A DNA stretch of 64,000 nt, from the NCBI GenBank assembly GCA_029942245.1, contig JAOZTN010000001.1, positions 13,766-77,765 on the forward strand, written 5' to 3'. The notes beneath the pieces are model-generated. The model had not been told where the DNA came from and searched no databases. It saw nothing but the letters and a program-made list of their open reading frames with translations. The stretch comes from B18-G4 sp003648575. GTDB lineage: Bacteria > Bacteroidota > Bacteroidia > Bacteroidales > B18-G4. Shown here in pieces: positions 8,572-17,275 of this stretch. Numbering within the stretch: position 1 is the first letter of the stretch; each line of letters begins with the position of its first letter. Position numbers and translations under genes: made by a program.

Positions 8572-8587
8572 TTAATATCATCACGCC

Positions 8588-8866
8588 ATGAGTCGTTCGT
8601 TGAAAAAAGGACCCTATATACATTTTAAACTGGAAAAGAAAGTTCTGGACCAGTCAGAGAGCAAAAAGAAGACAGTGATCAAAACCTGGTCAAGGGCATC
8701 TATGATCTCTCCCGACTTTGTTGGGCTCACTATTGCAGTCCATAACGGAAACAAATTCATTCCGGTTTACATTACTGAAAACATGGTTGGACACAAGCTC
8801 GGTGAGTTCGCTCCAACGCGTCAGTTCAGGGGTCATGCCGGAAATAAGGATAAAGGCAGAAGATAA
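8588..8866 (+). CDS. rpsS: 30S ribosomal protein S19
   Basis: S19 forms a complex with S13 in the 30S head near the A-site tRNA. The 92-residue protein begins MSRSLKKGPYIHFKL and ends with the conserved HKLGEFAPTRQFRGHAG, the family signature. It is 16 bp after rplB and 25 bp before rplV in the standard order. Confidence 0.98.
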   Translation: MSRSLKKGPYIHFKLEKKVLDQSESKKKTVIKTWSRASMISPDFVGLTIAVHNGNKFIPVYITENMVGHKLGEFAPTRQFRGHAGNKDKGRR

Positions 8867-8891
8867 TTAGGAAATATTAAAGAATAGCATA

Positions 8892-9302
8892 ATGGGAGCA
8901 AGAAAAAGAGATCGTGCTGAGCAATTAAAGGAAACCAGGAAAAGTCAATACTTTGCCAGGTTGAATAATTGCCCTACTTCTCCAAGGAAAATGAGGCTGG
9001 TAGCCGACCTGGTCAGGGGAATGGATGTGATGTCCGCACTCAGCGTACTGGAACATTCACCCAAAGAAGCCGCTATCAGGGTACATAAACTGTTACGTTC
9101 GGCCATTGCCAACTGGCAAGCCAAGAACGACGGTGTCAGGATCGAAGAAAGCAATCTGTATGTCAAAGAGATTCACGTTGACAGTGCCAGAATGCTGAAA
9201 AGGATTCGTCCCGCCCCCCAGGGCAGGGCCCACAGGATCAGGAAGCGTTCAAATCACGTGACCCTGTATGTCGACAGCAAAACAGAATTGGTTGAAAACT
9301 AG
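8892..9302 (+). CDS. rplV: 50S ribosomal protein L22
   Basis: L22 contacts all 23S rRNA domains, and its beta hairpin lines the exit tunnel, where macrolide-resistance changes occur. The 136-residue protein has CPTSPRKMRLVADLVRG and the hairpin/C-terminal segment RIRPAPQGRAHRIRKRSNHVT. An N-terminal extension of about 20 residues (GARKRDRAEQLKETRKSQY) precedes the conserved core, which makes it slightly longer than the 110-residue E. coli protein. Confidence 0.97.
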   Translation: MGARKRDRAEQLKETRKSQYFARLNNCPTSPRKMRLVADLVRGMDVMSALSVLEHSPKEAAIRVHKLLRSAIANWQAKNDGVRIEESNLYVKEIHVDSARMLKRIRPAPQGRAHRIRKRSNHVTLYVDSKTELVEN

Positions 9303-9324
9303 AAAATAATACAACAGATAAATA

Positions 9325-10038
9325 ATGGGACAGAAAACTAATCCAATAGGACTTCGCTTAGGGATCATCAAAGGATGGGATTCCAACTGGTACGGTGGCA
9401 AGAACTTCGGTGACAAACTGCTCGAGGATTACAAGATCCGTCAGTACCTCACTGTCCGTTTGGCAAAGGCCGGAATTTCCAAGATCATCATTGAGCGTAC
9501 GCTCAAGCTTGTTACCGTGACCATTTTCACTGCACGCCCCGGTATCATCATCGGTAAAGGCGGTTCCGAAGTGGATAAGCTGAAGGAAGAATTGAAAAAG
9601 TTGACCAAGAAAGAGATCCAGATCAATATCTCAGAGATCAAGCGTCCGGAAATGGATGCCAACATCGTTGCCAATTCCATCGCGAAGCAAATCGAAGGAA
9701 GGATCTCATTTCGTCGTGCCATCAAAACCTCTATTGCTTCTACTATGCGTATTGGTGCTGAGGGTATCAAGGTAGTGATTTCAGGTAGGCTCGGTGGCGC
9801 TGAAATGGCCCGTAGCGAGCAGTATAAAGATGGTCGTATCCCACTGCACACTTTACGTGCCGATATCGACTATGCCAAGATCGAAGCCCATACCACTTAT
9901 GGCAGGATCGGCATCAAAGTCTGGATCTGTAAAGGTGAGATCTATGGTAAGCCGGAACTGGTACCGTCACTGAGTGATGCACAAAGAAAGCAGCCTCCAA
10001 GGAAAGCAGGCGGCCGCCCAGGTGGAAGAAGAAGATAA
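9325..10038 (+). CDS. rpsC: 30S ribosomal protein S3
   Basis: S3 lines the mRNA entry channel and contributes to ribosomal helicase activity. The 237-residue protein starts MGQKTNPIGLRLGI and has the KH domain motif IIIGKGGSEVDKL. The C-terminal domain segments follow (GRLGGAEMARSEQYKDG, AHTTYGRIGIKVWI), then a basic Gly/Arg-rich tail. It is 22 bp after rplV and 29 bp before rplP. Confidence 0.98.
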   Translation: MGQKTNPIGLRLGIIKGWDSNWYGGKNFGDKLLEDYKIRQYLTVRLAKAGISKIIIERTLKLVTVTIFTARPGIIIGKGGSEVDKLKEELKKLTKKEIQINISEIKRPEMDANIVANSIAKQIEGRISFRRAIKTSIASTMRIGAEGIKVVISGRLGGAEMARSEQYKDGRIPLHTLRADIDYAKIEAHTTYGRIGIKVWICKGEIYGKPELVPSLSDAQRKQPPRKAGGRPGGRRR

Positions 10039-10067
10039 GAATCGTATAATATTAAAAACATAAATAA

Positions 10068-10487
10068 ATGTTACAGCCAAAGAAAACCAAGTTTAGAAAG
10101 CAGCAAAAAGGCCGCATGAAGGGGAATGCCCAGCGTGGTAACCAGCTTGCTTTTGGCTCATTCGGCATCAAATCAATGGATGAAGTTTGGATTACCGGGC
10201 GTCAGATTGAAGCTGCACGTCAGGCTGTTACACGTCATATGAAACGTGAAGGACAGATCTGGATCATGGTTTTTCCAGATAAACCGGTAACCAAGAAACC
10301 TGCGGAAGTACGTATGGGTAAGGGAAAAGGTGCACCTGAATATTTCGTTGCCAGGGTAAGCCCAGGCAGGATGCTTTTCGAAGCTGAAGGAGTACCACTG
10401 GAAGTTGCCAAGGAAGCTCTCCGTCTGGCAGCACAGAAGCTCCCGGTAAAATGCAAATTTGTAGTTAGAAGAGATTACGTTGAATAG
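10068..10487 (+). CDS. rplP: 50S ribosomal protein L16
   Basis: L16 contacts the A-site tRNA elbow and is an essential late-assembly protein. The 139-residue protein starts MLQPKKTKFRKQQKGRMKG and contains the conserved RMGKGKGAPEYFVARV and MLFEAEGV segments. The arginine that YcfD hydroxylates in E. coli lies in the PEYWV-type loop; the equivalent loop here reads PEYFVARV. It is followed after 15 bp by rpmC. Confidence 0.97.
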   Translation: MLQPKKTKFRKQQKGRMKGNAQRGNQLAFGSFGIKSMDEVWITGRQIEAARQAVTRHMKREGQIWIMVFPDKPVTKKPAEVRMGKGKGAPEYFVARVSPGRMLFEAEGVPLEVAKEALRLAAQKLPVKCKFVVRRDYVE

Positions 10488-10502
10488 TAAACGACCACAA
10501 TA

Positions 10503-10709
10503 ATGGAACAGGTAGTTATAAAAGAATTGGGAACAGTAGAACTGATCGAAAGATTAGAAGAAGAGAAAAAACAGCTGGTGAAGCTCAAGCTGAACCATGC
10601 CGTCTCTCCACTGGAAAACCCTAACAAGCTTAAGGTTTACAAGAAAGCCATCGCCAGGATGGAAACCGAGTTGAGAAGAAGAAAAATAGAAGAAGACAAT
10701 AATAAATAG
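10503..10709 (+). CDS. rpmC: 50S ribosomal protein L29
   Basis: L29 is a small two-helix protein at the tunnel exit beside L23. The 68-residue protein shows the typical pattern of LIERLEEEKKQLVKLKLNHAV followed by NPNKLKVYKKAIARMETELRRR. The tail is short and charged. It lies 15 bp after rplP and 4 bp before rpsQ. Confidence 0.95.
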   Translation: MEQVVIKELGTVELIERLEEEKKQLVKLKLNHAVSPLENPNKLKVYKKAIARMETELRRRKIEEDNNK

Positions 10710-10713
10710 TAAG

Positions 10714-10968
10714 ATGGAAAGAAATCTTAGAAAAGAAAGAGTCGGGCTTATTGTCAGCAACAAGATGGACAAATCCATCGTGGTGCAGGTCACCCGTAAT
10801 GTAAAACATCCCATCTACGGGAAGTTCGTGAAGAAAAGCACGAAGTTCGTAGCCCATGACGAAAAAAACGAATGCAATATCGGAGATACTGTGCGGATCA
10901 TGGAAACCAGGCCCATCAGCAAGAATAAATGCTGGAGGTTAGTAGAAATCGTTGAAAGAGCTAAGTAA
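10714..10968 (+). CDS. rpsQ: 30S ribosomal protein S17
   Basis: S17 is an OB-fold primary binding protein of 16S rRNA. The 84-residue protein contains RKERVGLIVSNKMDKSIVVQV, KHPIYGKFVKKSTKFVAHDE and GDTVRIMETRPISKNK, all conserved family segments. The gene is packed between rpmC (4 bp) and rplN (2 bp). Confidence 0.97.
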   Translation: MERNLRKERVGLIVSNKMDKSIVVQVTRNVKHPIYGKFVKKSTKFVAHDEKNECNIGDTVRIMETRPISKNKCWRLVEIVERAK

Positions 10969-10970
10969 AG

Positions 10971-11339
10971 ATGATACAACAAGAATCAAGACTGTCAGTA
11001 GCTGACAACAGTGGTGCAAAAGAAGTGCTCTGTATCCGCGTCCTTGGTGGAACTAAAAGGAGGTATGCCTCCATTGGTGACCAGATCGTGGTAACCGTTA
11101 AGAATGCACTCCCTTCCGGAAACGTTAAGAAAGGGACTGTGATCAGAGCAGTTGTGGTCAGGACTAGAAAAGAAATCAGGCGCCAGGATGGGTCTTATAT
11201 TCGTTTTGACGACAACGCATGTGTGCTATTGAACGCCACAGGTGAAATGATGGGTACCCGTATTTTTGGCCCTGTAGCCAGGGAATTAAGGGATAAAAAA
11301 TTCATGAAAATCGTTTCACTGGCACCTGAAGTACTTTAA
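10971..11339 (+). CDS. rplN: 50S ribosomal protein L14
   Basis: L14 lies at the subunit interface next to L19 and is the binding site of the silencing factor RsfS. The 122-residue protein begins MIQQESRLSVADNSGAKEV and has the conserved GTVIRAVVVRTRKE and RIFGPVARELRDK segments. Its length is identical to most bacterial L14 proteins. Confidence 0.98.
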   Translation: MIQQESRLSVADNSGAKEVLCIRVLGGTKRRYASIGDQIVVTVKNALPSGNVKKGTVIRAVVVRTRKEIRRQDGSYIRFDDNACVLLNATGEMMGTRIFGPVARELRDKKFMKIVSLAPEVL

Positions 11340-11359
11340 CAGAGAAAAATACCAGAATC

Positions 11360-11683
11360 ATGGCAACGAAGATACATATCAAGAAAGGCGACACCGTGAT
11401 GGTTATCACCGGCGAGTCGAAAGGCATGCAAGGCAGGGTCCTTAAAATTAATCCTAAAACCTACAAAGCTATTGTGGAAGGTGCGAATGAAGTTAGCAAA
11501 CACACCAAGCCAAACGCCGACAATCCTAAAGGCGGGATCATCAAGAAAGAAGCCTTTATTCATATTTCCAACCTTAAAGTGGTCGACGGAAAAGGAAACG
11601 CCACCAGAATTGGAAGGAAAATAGATGAAAAGACCAACAAAACCGTCAGGGTTTCCAAAAAATCAGGGGAGGTCATTAAGTAA
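11360..11683 (+). CDS. rplX: 50S ribosomal protein L24
   Basis: L24 is an assembly initiator protein at the tunnel exit. The 107-residue protein has the KOW motif near the N-terminus (KKGDTVMVITGESKGMQGRV) and the KHTKPNADNPKGGIIKKEA segment. Its stop overlaps the rplE start by one base (TAATG at 11681-11685), indicating coupled translation. Confidence 0.97.
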   Translation: MATKIHIKKGDTVMVITGESKGMQGRVLKINPKTYKAIVEGANEVSKHTKPNADNPKGGIIKKEAFIHISNLKVVDGKGNATRIGRKIDEKTNKTVRVSKKSGEVIK

Positions 11684-12240
11684 TGAAATATACACCAAGA
11701 CTTAAAACCCAGTATTTCGAAGAGATCGTACCTGCTTTAACTAAGCAATTCGAATACAAAAACCGTATGGAAGTACCTAAGATCCAGAAGATTTCTGTGA
11801 ACCAGGGGCTTGGACAGGCTATTGTAGACAAGAAACTCATCGATACCGGTATAGAAGAAATGACTATGATCACCGGCCAGAAGGCCGTTTCTACCAAGTC
11901 AAAGAAAGATATCTCAAACTTTAAGCTGCGTAAAGGCATGCCCATCGGAGTAAGGGTGACCCTGCGCGGCGATAAGATGTACGAATTCCTCGACAGGCTG
12001 GTGGCAGTTGCCATCCCCAGGATCAGGGACTTCAGGGGTATCAACGACAAAGGCTTCGATGGAAGAGGTAATTATACTTTCGGTATTCCGGAACAAATTA
12101 TCTTTCCAGAGATCGATATGGACAAGGTCAGTCTTATCAATGGTATGGATATTACCATCGTGACCTCAGCCAGTAACGATAAAGAGGCCATTGCCTTATT
12201 AAAAGAATTTGGATTACCGTTTAAAAATCAAAACAGTTAG
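11683..12240 (+). CDS. rplE: 50S ribosomal protein L5
   Basis: L5 binds 5S rRNA in the central protuberance and touches the P-site tRNA. The 185-residue protein contains the conserved NQGLGQA, GQKAVSTKSKKDISNFKLRKGMPIG and RDFRGINDKGFDGRGNY segments. It starts on the last base of rplX and ends 3 bp before rpsN. Length is typical (about 180). Confidence 0.98.
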   Translation: MKYTPRLKTQYFEEIVPALTKQFEYKNRMEVPKIQKISVNQGLGQAIVDKKLIDTGIEEMTMITGQKAVSTKSKKDISNFKLRKGMPIGVRVTLRGDKMYEFLDRLVAVAIPRIRDFRGINDKGFDGRGNYTFGIPEQIIFPEIDMDKVSLINGMDITIVTSASNDKEAIALLKEFGLPFKNQNS

Positions 12241-12243
12241 ACT

Positions 12244-12513
12244 ATGGCTAAAGAATCAATGAAAGCCCGCGAAGTGAAAAGGGCAAAGCTCGTAGAAAAA
12301 TATGCAAAAAAAAGAGCTGAGCTGATTGCAAATGGCGACTATGCCGGACTGCAAAAGCTTCCGAAGAATGCATCACCGGTACGTATGCACAACCGTTGCA
12401 GCCTGACCGGCAGACCAAAAGGATATATGCGTCAATTCGGAGTTTCACGTATCAACTTCAGGGAAATGGCACTCCAGGGTTTGATCCCGGGGATTAAAAA
12501 AGCTAGCTGGTAA
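12244..12513 (+). CDS. rpsN: 30S ribosomal protein S14, zinc-independent form
   Basis: S14 packs against S3 and S10 in the 30S head. The 89-residue protein is of the longer C-minus type: the conserved NRCSLTGRPKGYMRQFGVSR region keeps only one cysteine, and the paired CxxC...CxxC of the short zinc-ribbon form (about 61 residues) is absent. It lies 3 bp after rplE and 18 bp before rpsH. L36 and S4 in this operon are also cysteine-poor forms. Confidence 0.97.
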   Translation: MAKESMKAREVKRAKLVEKYAKKRAELIANGDYAGLQKLPKNASPVRMHNRCSLTGRPKGYMRQFGVSRINFREMALQGLIPGIKKASW

Positions 12514-12531
12514 TTAATAAAGAATACTGAA

Positions 12532-12933
12532 ATGACAGATCCAATTGCAGATTATTTAACCAGACTCAGAAATGCAGTCTTGGCAAAACACAGGATAGTA
12601 GAGATCCCGGCCTCCAATATCAAGAAAGACATCACTAAGATATTGCACGAAAAAGGATACATCCTGAACTATAAATTCGAAGACGCTGAAGGTAATGGAC
12701 AAGGTATGATCAAGATAGCATTGAAATACCATCCTGTTACTAAACAACCAGCCATCAACAAGCTGGACCGGATATCAAAACCGGGTCTTCGTAAGTATGT
12801 AAGGGCTGACAGCCTCCCAAGAGTACTGAATGGGCTGGGAATCGCCATTCTTTCCACTTCTCAAGGTGTGATGACCGATAAGGAAGCCAGGAATGAAGAA
12901 GTAGGCGGTGAAGTTTTATGTTTCGTAAGTTAA
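12532..12933 (+). CDS. rpsH: 30S ribosomal protein S8
   Basis: S8 binds the central domain of 16S rRNA and in E. coli represses the spc operon. The 133-residue protein starts MTDPIADYLTRLRNA and ends with the conserved GLGIAILSTSQGVMTDKEARNEEVGGEVLCFVS. It follows rpsN after 18 bp. No S8-binding operator around rplE was recognised by eye. Confidence 0.97.
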   Translation: MTDPIADYLTRLRNAVLAKHRIVEIPASNIKKDITKILHEKGYILNYKFEDAEGNGQGMIKIALKYHPVTKQPAINKLDRISKPGLRKYVRADSLPRVLNGLGIAILSTSQGVMTDKEARNEEVGGEVLCFVS

Positions 12934-12949
12934 TACAGGAGTAAAAGAT

Positions 12950-13504
12950 ATGTCACGTATAGGAAAATTACCTGTCAGCGTACCGGAAGGTGTTGAGATC
13001 AACATCGCCGACGATAATGTAGTAACCGTGAAAGGTAAACTCGGTGAACTGCAACAGCAGTTCAATAAAGAAATGGTTCTGAAAGTTGAAGATGGTACAC
13101 TTACCGTTGAAAGACCTAGCGAATCGAAAGTACACCGGGCACAGCATGGACTGACAAGGTCGCTGGTAAATAATATGGTTATTGGTGTTTCCGAAGGGTA
13201 CACCATCATACAGGAACTTGTAGGTGTAGGTTATAAAGCCATTGCCAACGGTCAGGTTCTTGAACTGGCATTGGGATATTCACACAGTATCTTTCTGGAA
13301 CTTCCTCAGATAGTTTCCGTGGAAACAGTTACTGAAAGAGGAAAGAATCCAACCATTACGCTTAAGTCTGTTGACAAACAGCTTATCGGACAGGTTGCTG
13401 CCAAGATCAGATCATTCCGTAAACCCGAGCCATATAAGGGTAAAGGAATACTGTATCAAGGTGAACAGATCAGAAGGAAAGCAGGTAAAGCAGCTGCAGA
13501 ATAA
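12950..13504 (+). CDS. rplF: 50S ribosomal protein L6
   Basis: L6 sits near the factor-binding site and the sarcin-ricin loop. The 184-residue protein shows the two similar alpha/beta domains of the family. It starts MSRIGKLPVSVPEGVEI and ends with the conserved IRSFRKPEPYKGKGILYQGEQIRRKAGK. It is 16 bp after rpsH and 33 bp before rplR. Confidence 0.98.
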   Translation: MSRIGKLPVSVPEGVEINIADDNVVTVKGKLGELQQQFNKEMVLKVEDGTLTVERPSESKVHRAQHGLTRSLVNNMVIGVSEGYTIIQELVGVGYKAIANGQVLELALGYSHSIFLELPQIVSVETVTERGKNPTITLKSVDKQLIGQVAAKIRSFRKPEPYKGKGILYQGEQIRRKAGKAAAE

Positions 13505-13537
13505 ACAGAAGCTAAGAATATATAAAATCCTGATAGG

Positions 13538-13906
13538 ATGAAAAAGATAAAAGACAGGAAACAATACAGAAGGTACAGGATCAAGATGCGGATCAGGAAT
13601 TCCATCTCTCCCGGTACAGCACAAACACCGAGGCTGACCATTTTCAGGAGCAATAAAGGAATTTACGCACAATTGGTCGACGATACAGAAGGGAAAACCC
13701 TTGCTTCAGCATCATCCCGCGAAAAGGGGATCGTTGACAAGAAAGTTCCTAAGCTCGAACAGGCTAAGCTGGTTGGACAACTGATCGCTGAAAAAGCGAA
13801 AGAAGCAGGCATCGAACAGGCGATTTTCGACAGGAATGGTTATCTGTATCATGGAAGAATTAAATCATTGGCAGAAGCTGCCAGAAAAGGCGGACTTAAA
13901 TTTTAA
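13538..13906 (+). CDS. rplR: 50S ribosomal protein L18
   Basis: L18 binds 5S rRNA together with L5 and L25. The 122-residue protein has a basic N-terminus (KKIKDRKQYRRYRIKMRIR), the core RLTIFRSNKGIYAQLVDD and the C-terminal FDRNGYLYHGRIKSLAEAARKGG. The longest gap of the spc section (33 bp) lies before it, and rpsE follows after 6 bp. Confidence 0.97.
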   Translation: MKKIKDRKQYRRYRIKMRIRNSISPGTAQTPRLTIFRSNKGIYAQLVDDTEGKTLASASSREKGIVDKKVPKLEQAKLVGQLIAEKAKEAGIEQAIFDRNGYLYHGRIKSLAEAARKGGLKF

Positions 13907-13912
13907 TGTATT

Positions 13913-14431
13913 ATGTCAAACGTTAATGTTAAAAGAGTAAAATCAAGCGAGATAGAGTTTAAAGACAGGCTCGTAAGCATACAGCGTGTTACCAAGGTAA
14001 CCAAGGGTGGTAGGACTTTCAGTTTCTCTGCCATTGTGGTTGTTGGAAATGAAAACGGCGTTGTTGGACATGGTCTCGGGAAGGCAAAAGAGGTTACCTC
14101 TGCCATTGCTAAAGGTATTGATGATGCCAAGAAGAACCTGGTGAAAGTGCCAGTACTGAAAGGTACCATCCCCCACGAACAGACAGGAAAATATAGTGGT
14201 GCTGAGGTATTTATAAAGCCTGCTGCCCCCGGTACCGGAGTTATTGCGGGTGGTGCGATGCGTGCCGTACTCGAAAGTGTTGGTATCAAGGATGTACTCG
14301 CGAAGTCGAAAGGTTCATCCAACCCTCACTCTGTAGTAAAGGCTACCCTCGATGCACTTGTAAAGCTCAGGGATGCACATACCATTGCAGAACTCAGGGG
14401 AATCGATGTTGACAAAGTGTTCAACGGCTAG
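13913..14431 (+). CDS. rpsE: 30S ribosomal protein S5
   Basis: S5 lies at the mRNA entry channel and affects decoding fidelity. The 172-residue protein has the N-terminal double-stranded RNA-binding fold (DRLVSIQRVTKVTKGGRTFSF) and the conserved GHGLGKAKEV and PAAPGTGVIAGGAMRAVLE segments. The spectinomycin loop (VTKGGR) appears intact. Confidence 0.98.
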   Translation: MSNVNVKRVKSSEIEFKDRLVSIQRVTKVTKGGRTFSFSAIVVVGNENGVVGHGLGKAKEVTSAIAKGIDDAKKNLVKVPVLKGTIPHEQTGKYSGAEVFIKPAAPGTGVIAGGAMRAVLESVGIKDVLAKSKGSSNPHSVVKATLDALVKLRDAHTIAELRGIDVDKVFNG

Positions 14432-14458
14432 TAATAATTTCTGAAAAGCGATAGCACG

Positions 14459-14644
14459 ATGAAAAAACTCAAGATAAAACAGGTAAGAAGCGGCATTGGA
14501 AGGCCAGAACGCCAGAAAAGGACACTCGAAGCACTTGGATTCAAAAGAATGAACCAGACTATCGAGGTGGAGGTATCTCCTCAGGTCCAGGGAATGATTG
14601 ACGCAGTCAGTCATCTCATAGAAATTGTAGACGATAAAAAATAA
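14459..14644 (+). CDS. rpmD: 50S ribosomal protein L30
   Basis: L30 is a small accessory protein of the large subunit, not universal in bacteria. The 61-residue protein shows the family pattern KIKQVRSGIGRPERQKRTLEALGFKRMNQTIE and a short C-terminal helix. It lies between rpsE (27 bp) and rplO (19 bp), the usual position. Confidence 0.96.
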   Translation: MKKLKIKQVRSGIGRPERQKRTLEALGFKRMNQTIEVEVSPQVQGMIDAVSHLIEIVDDKK

Positions 14645-14663
14645 CAGCATAAACAGATAAAAC

Positions 14664-15110
14664 ATGGATTTAAGTAATCTTAAACCGGCCAAAGGTTCAA
14701 CCAAGAACAGAAAGCGTATTGCCCGCGGTCAGGGCTCTGGAAAAGGCGGCACGGCCACACGTGGCCATAAAGGTGCAAAGTCCAGGTCAGGATACAAGCG
14801 CAAAGCAGGATTCGAAGGTGGACAGATGCCATTGTACAGGCGTGTCCCTAAATCCGGATTCAAAAATATCAACAGGGTTGAATATCATGGAATCAACCTC
14901 GACACTTTGCAGAAGCTTGCTGAAGCCAAGAAGCTTAGCAGCATTGACCAGCAGGTGCTCGTGGAAAACGGACTGGCCTCCAAGAAGGATCTGATCAAGA
15001 TTCTCGGACGTGGCGAACTCAGCATGAAGCTTGAAGTAACAGCCCATGCATTTTCTGAAAAAGCAATCAGCGCAATAGAAGCCAAAGGTGGCGTTGCCGT
15101 AAAACTTTAA
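14664..15110 (+). CDS. rplO: 50S ribosomal protein L15
   Basis: L15 is a late-assembly protein with a long N-terminal extension inside 23S rRNA. The 148-residue protein has that extension (KRIARGQGSGKGGTATRGHKGAKSRSG) followed by FEGGQMPLYRRVPKSGF. The globular C-terminus ends KAISAIEAKGGVAVKL. It precedes secY by 5 bp. Confidence 0.98.
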   Translation: MDLSNLKPAKGSTKNRKRIARGQGSGKGGTATRGHKGAKSRSGYKRKAGFEGGQMPLYRRVPKSGFKNINRVEYHGINLDTLQKLAEAKKLSSIDQQVLVENGLASKKDLIKILGRGELSMKLEVTAHAFSEKAISAIEAKGGVAVKL

Positions 15111-15115
15111 CTTTA

Positions 15116-16477
15116 ATGAAAAGGTTAATACAGACCATAAGAAACATTTATAAGATTGAGGAACTCAGGAACCGTATCCTTTATACTATCGGTATCGTCC
15201 TGATCTATCGTCTGGGCTCTTATGTTGTGCTGCCAGGCGTGAACCCCTCTGAGCTTGCCGGCATGGAGGCCCAATCAAGTGGTGGCCTCATGGGACTGCT
15301 GAACATGTTCTCCGGAGGTTCATTCTCTCGTGCATCGATCTTCGCCCTCGGGATCATGCCTTACATTTCTGCATCTATTGTGGTGCAGTTGCTGGGCATG
15401 GCCCTTCCTTACTTCCAGAAGTTACAGAAAGAAGGTGAAAGCGGAAGGAAGAAGATCAACCAGATCACCCGTTACCTCACTATTCTTATCACAGGTTTCC
15501 AGGCACAGGCATATATTGCCAACCTGGTTAGCCAGCTGCGCAGCCCCGATGGGTCCATCACAGCGATCATGCCATTTGAAGGAACGACAGTGTCGCCCTT
15601 CTTCTGGGTGTCGTCAACGGTGATCCTGATCTCAGGGACTATGTTCGTGATGTGGCTCGGTGAAAAGATCACCGACAAGGGTATTGGGAACGGTATCTCA
15701 CTGATCATTATGATCGGTATTATTGCCCGTTTGCCATTTGCACTGGTGGGTGAATTTATTTCACGCCTCGAAGAACAGGGCGGTGGACTGGTATACTTCA
15801 TCCTGGAGATCGGAATACTCGTATTCGTGATCCTGTTGACGATCCTGCTTGTTCAGGGTACCCGAAGGATACCGGTACAATATGCTAAACGTATCGTAGG
15901 TAACAAACAATACGGTGGTGTACGTCAGTACATCCCGCTGAAAGTAAATGCTGCCGGTGTAATGCCAATCATCTTTGCACAGGCGATCATGTTCCTGCCA
16001 CTCACCGTGGCCGGTTTCACCAGCTCCGACATTTCCGGATTTGTATCTGCATTCTCGAATATCAACGGATTCTGGTACAACATGGTGTTCTTCTTCATGA
16101 TCCTGCTGTTTACCTACTTCTATACAGCCATTACGATTAACCCGAACCAGATGGCTGAAGACATGAAAAAGAATGGTGGGTTTATCCCTGGTGTTAAGCC
16201 GGGGCGTAAAACCGCAGAATTTATAGATAACGTAATGTCGAAGATCACCCTGCCGGGATCAATCTTCCTCGGATTGGTGGCCATCATGCCCGCCCTGGTT
16301 GTACAGATCGGCGTGAACCAGCAGTTCGCGCAATTCTACGGAGGAACATCATTGCTCATCCTCGTGGGTGTTGTACTCGATACGCTGCAGCAGATCGAGA
16401 GCCACTTGCTGATGAGGCATTACGACGGGCTGACAAAATCAGGCCGGATCAAGGGAAGGTCTTCAATGAATATGTAG
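15116..16477 (+). CDS. secY: Protein translocase subunit SecY
   Basis: SecY forms the channel for Sec-dependent export and membrane insertion with SecE and SecG. The 453-residue protein has about ten hydrophobic segments and the conserved plug-side region SGGSFSRASIFALGIMPYI. The cytoplasmic ARRIPVQYAKR-type loop (here RRIPVQYAKRIVG) and the NPNQMAEDMKKNGGFIPG segment are also present. It is 5 bp after rplO and 17 bp before map. In many bacteria adk follows secY; here map follows directly. Confidence 0.98.
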   Translation: MKRLIQTIRNIYKIEELRNRILYTIGIVLIYRLGSYVVLPGVNPSELAGMEAQSSGGLMGLLNMFSGGSFSRASIFALGIMPYISASIVVQLLGMALPYFQKLQKEGESGRKKINQITRYLTILITGFQAQAYIANLVSQLRSPDGSITAIMPFEGTTVSPFFWVSSTVILISGTMFVMWLGEKITDKGIGNGISLIIMIGIIARLPFALVGEFISRLEEQGGGLVYFILEIGILVFVILLTILLVQGTRRIPVQYAKRIVGNKQYGGVRQYIPLKVNAAGVMPIIFAQAIMFLPLTVAGFTSSDISGFVSAFSNINGFWYNMVFFFMILLFTYFYTAITINPNQMAEDMKKNGGFIPGVKPGRKTAEFIDNVMSKITLPGSIFLGLVAIMPALVVQIGVNQQFAQFYGGTSLLILVGVVLDTLQQIESHLLMRHYDGLTKSGRIKGRSSMNM

Positions 16478-16494
16478 TACTATAATAACGGTTG

Positions 16495-17271
16495 ATGATA
16501 CATATTAAGACTGAAGAAGAAATTGAATTGTTAAGAGAGAGTTCTTTACTTGTTGGTAAAACACTTGCTGAGGTTGCGAAACGCATCCAGCCCGGCCTTG
16601 AGACCCTTGTTCTTGATAAGCTTGCTGAAGAGTTTATAAGAGACCATGGGGCAGAACCCGGGTTCAAAGGATATAACGGTTTTCCCTATACCCTTTGCAT
16701 ATCAGTAAATGATCAGGTGGTGCACGGTTTTCCCGGGCTTAAACCTTTACTGGATGGTGATATTGTTTCGATCGACTGCGGTGTTTTAAAAAACGGTTTC
16801 TACGGTGATTCCGCCTATACTTTTGCCGTTGGTGAAGTAGATGAAGAGGTCTTGCTGCTGATGGAAAAGACAAAAGAGTCCTTATATAAAGCCATTGAAG
16901 TAGCAGTAGAAGGCAAACGTGTCGGCGATATTGGCCATGCTGTACAGAACCATGTTGAACAATACGGTTACTCCGTGGTGAGGGATCTTGTTGGACATGG
17001 ACTCGGAAGACAGCTCCACGAAAAGCCTGAAGTTCCGAACTACGGTAAACGCGGTTCAGGGATCAAGCTGAAGGAAGGCATGGTGCTGGCCATAGAACCG
17101 ATGGTAAACCTGGGTACGAGGCATGTGATACAACTCGCTGACGGATGGACAATAAGAACAGCCGACAAAAAACCATCAGCGCATTTTGAACATGATGTAG
17201 CGGTGCGGAAAGGAAAAGCCGAGGTGTTATCAACATTTGAATATATTGAAGAAGTGATTAACTCAAAATAA
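16495..17271 (+). CDS. map: Methionine aminopeptidase type I
   Basis: This enzyme removes the initiator methionine from nascent proteins. The 258-residue protein (from ATG 16495; the frame is open one TTG codon further) has all five metal ligands of the pita-bread fold. They are two Asp in SIDCGVLKNGFYGDSA, His in GHGLGRQLHEKP, Glu in AIEPMV and Glu in HFEHDVAV. It has no N-terminal zinc-finger extension, as in E. coli-type enzymes. It is encoded between secY and infA with a 4-bp gap to infA. Confidence 0.96.
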   Translation: MIHIKTEEEIELLRESSLLVGKTLAEVAKRIQPGLETLVLDKLAEEFIRDHGAEPGFKGYNGFPYTLCISVNDQVVHGFPGLKPLLDGDIVSIDCGVLKNGFYGDSAYTFAVGEVDEEVLLLMEKTKESLYKAIEVAVEGKRVGDIGHAVQNHVEQYGYSVVRDLVGHGLGRQLHEKPEVPNYGKRGSGIKLKEGMVLAIEPMVNLGTRHVIQLADGWTIRTADKKPSAHFEHDVAVRKGKAEVLSTFEYIEEVINSK

Positions 17272-17275
17272 TATT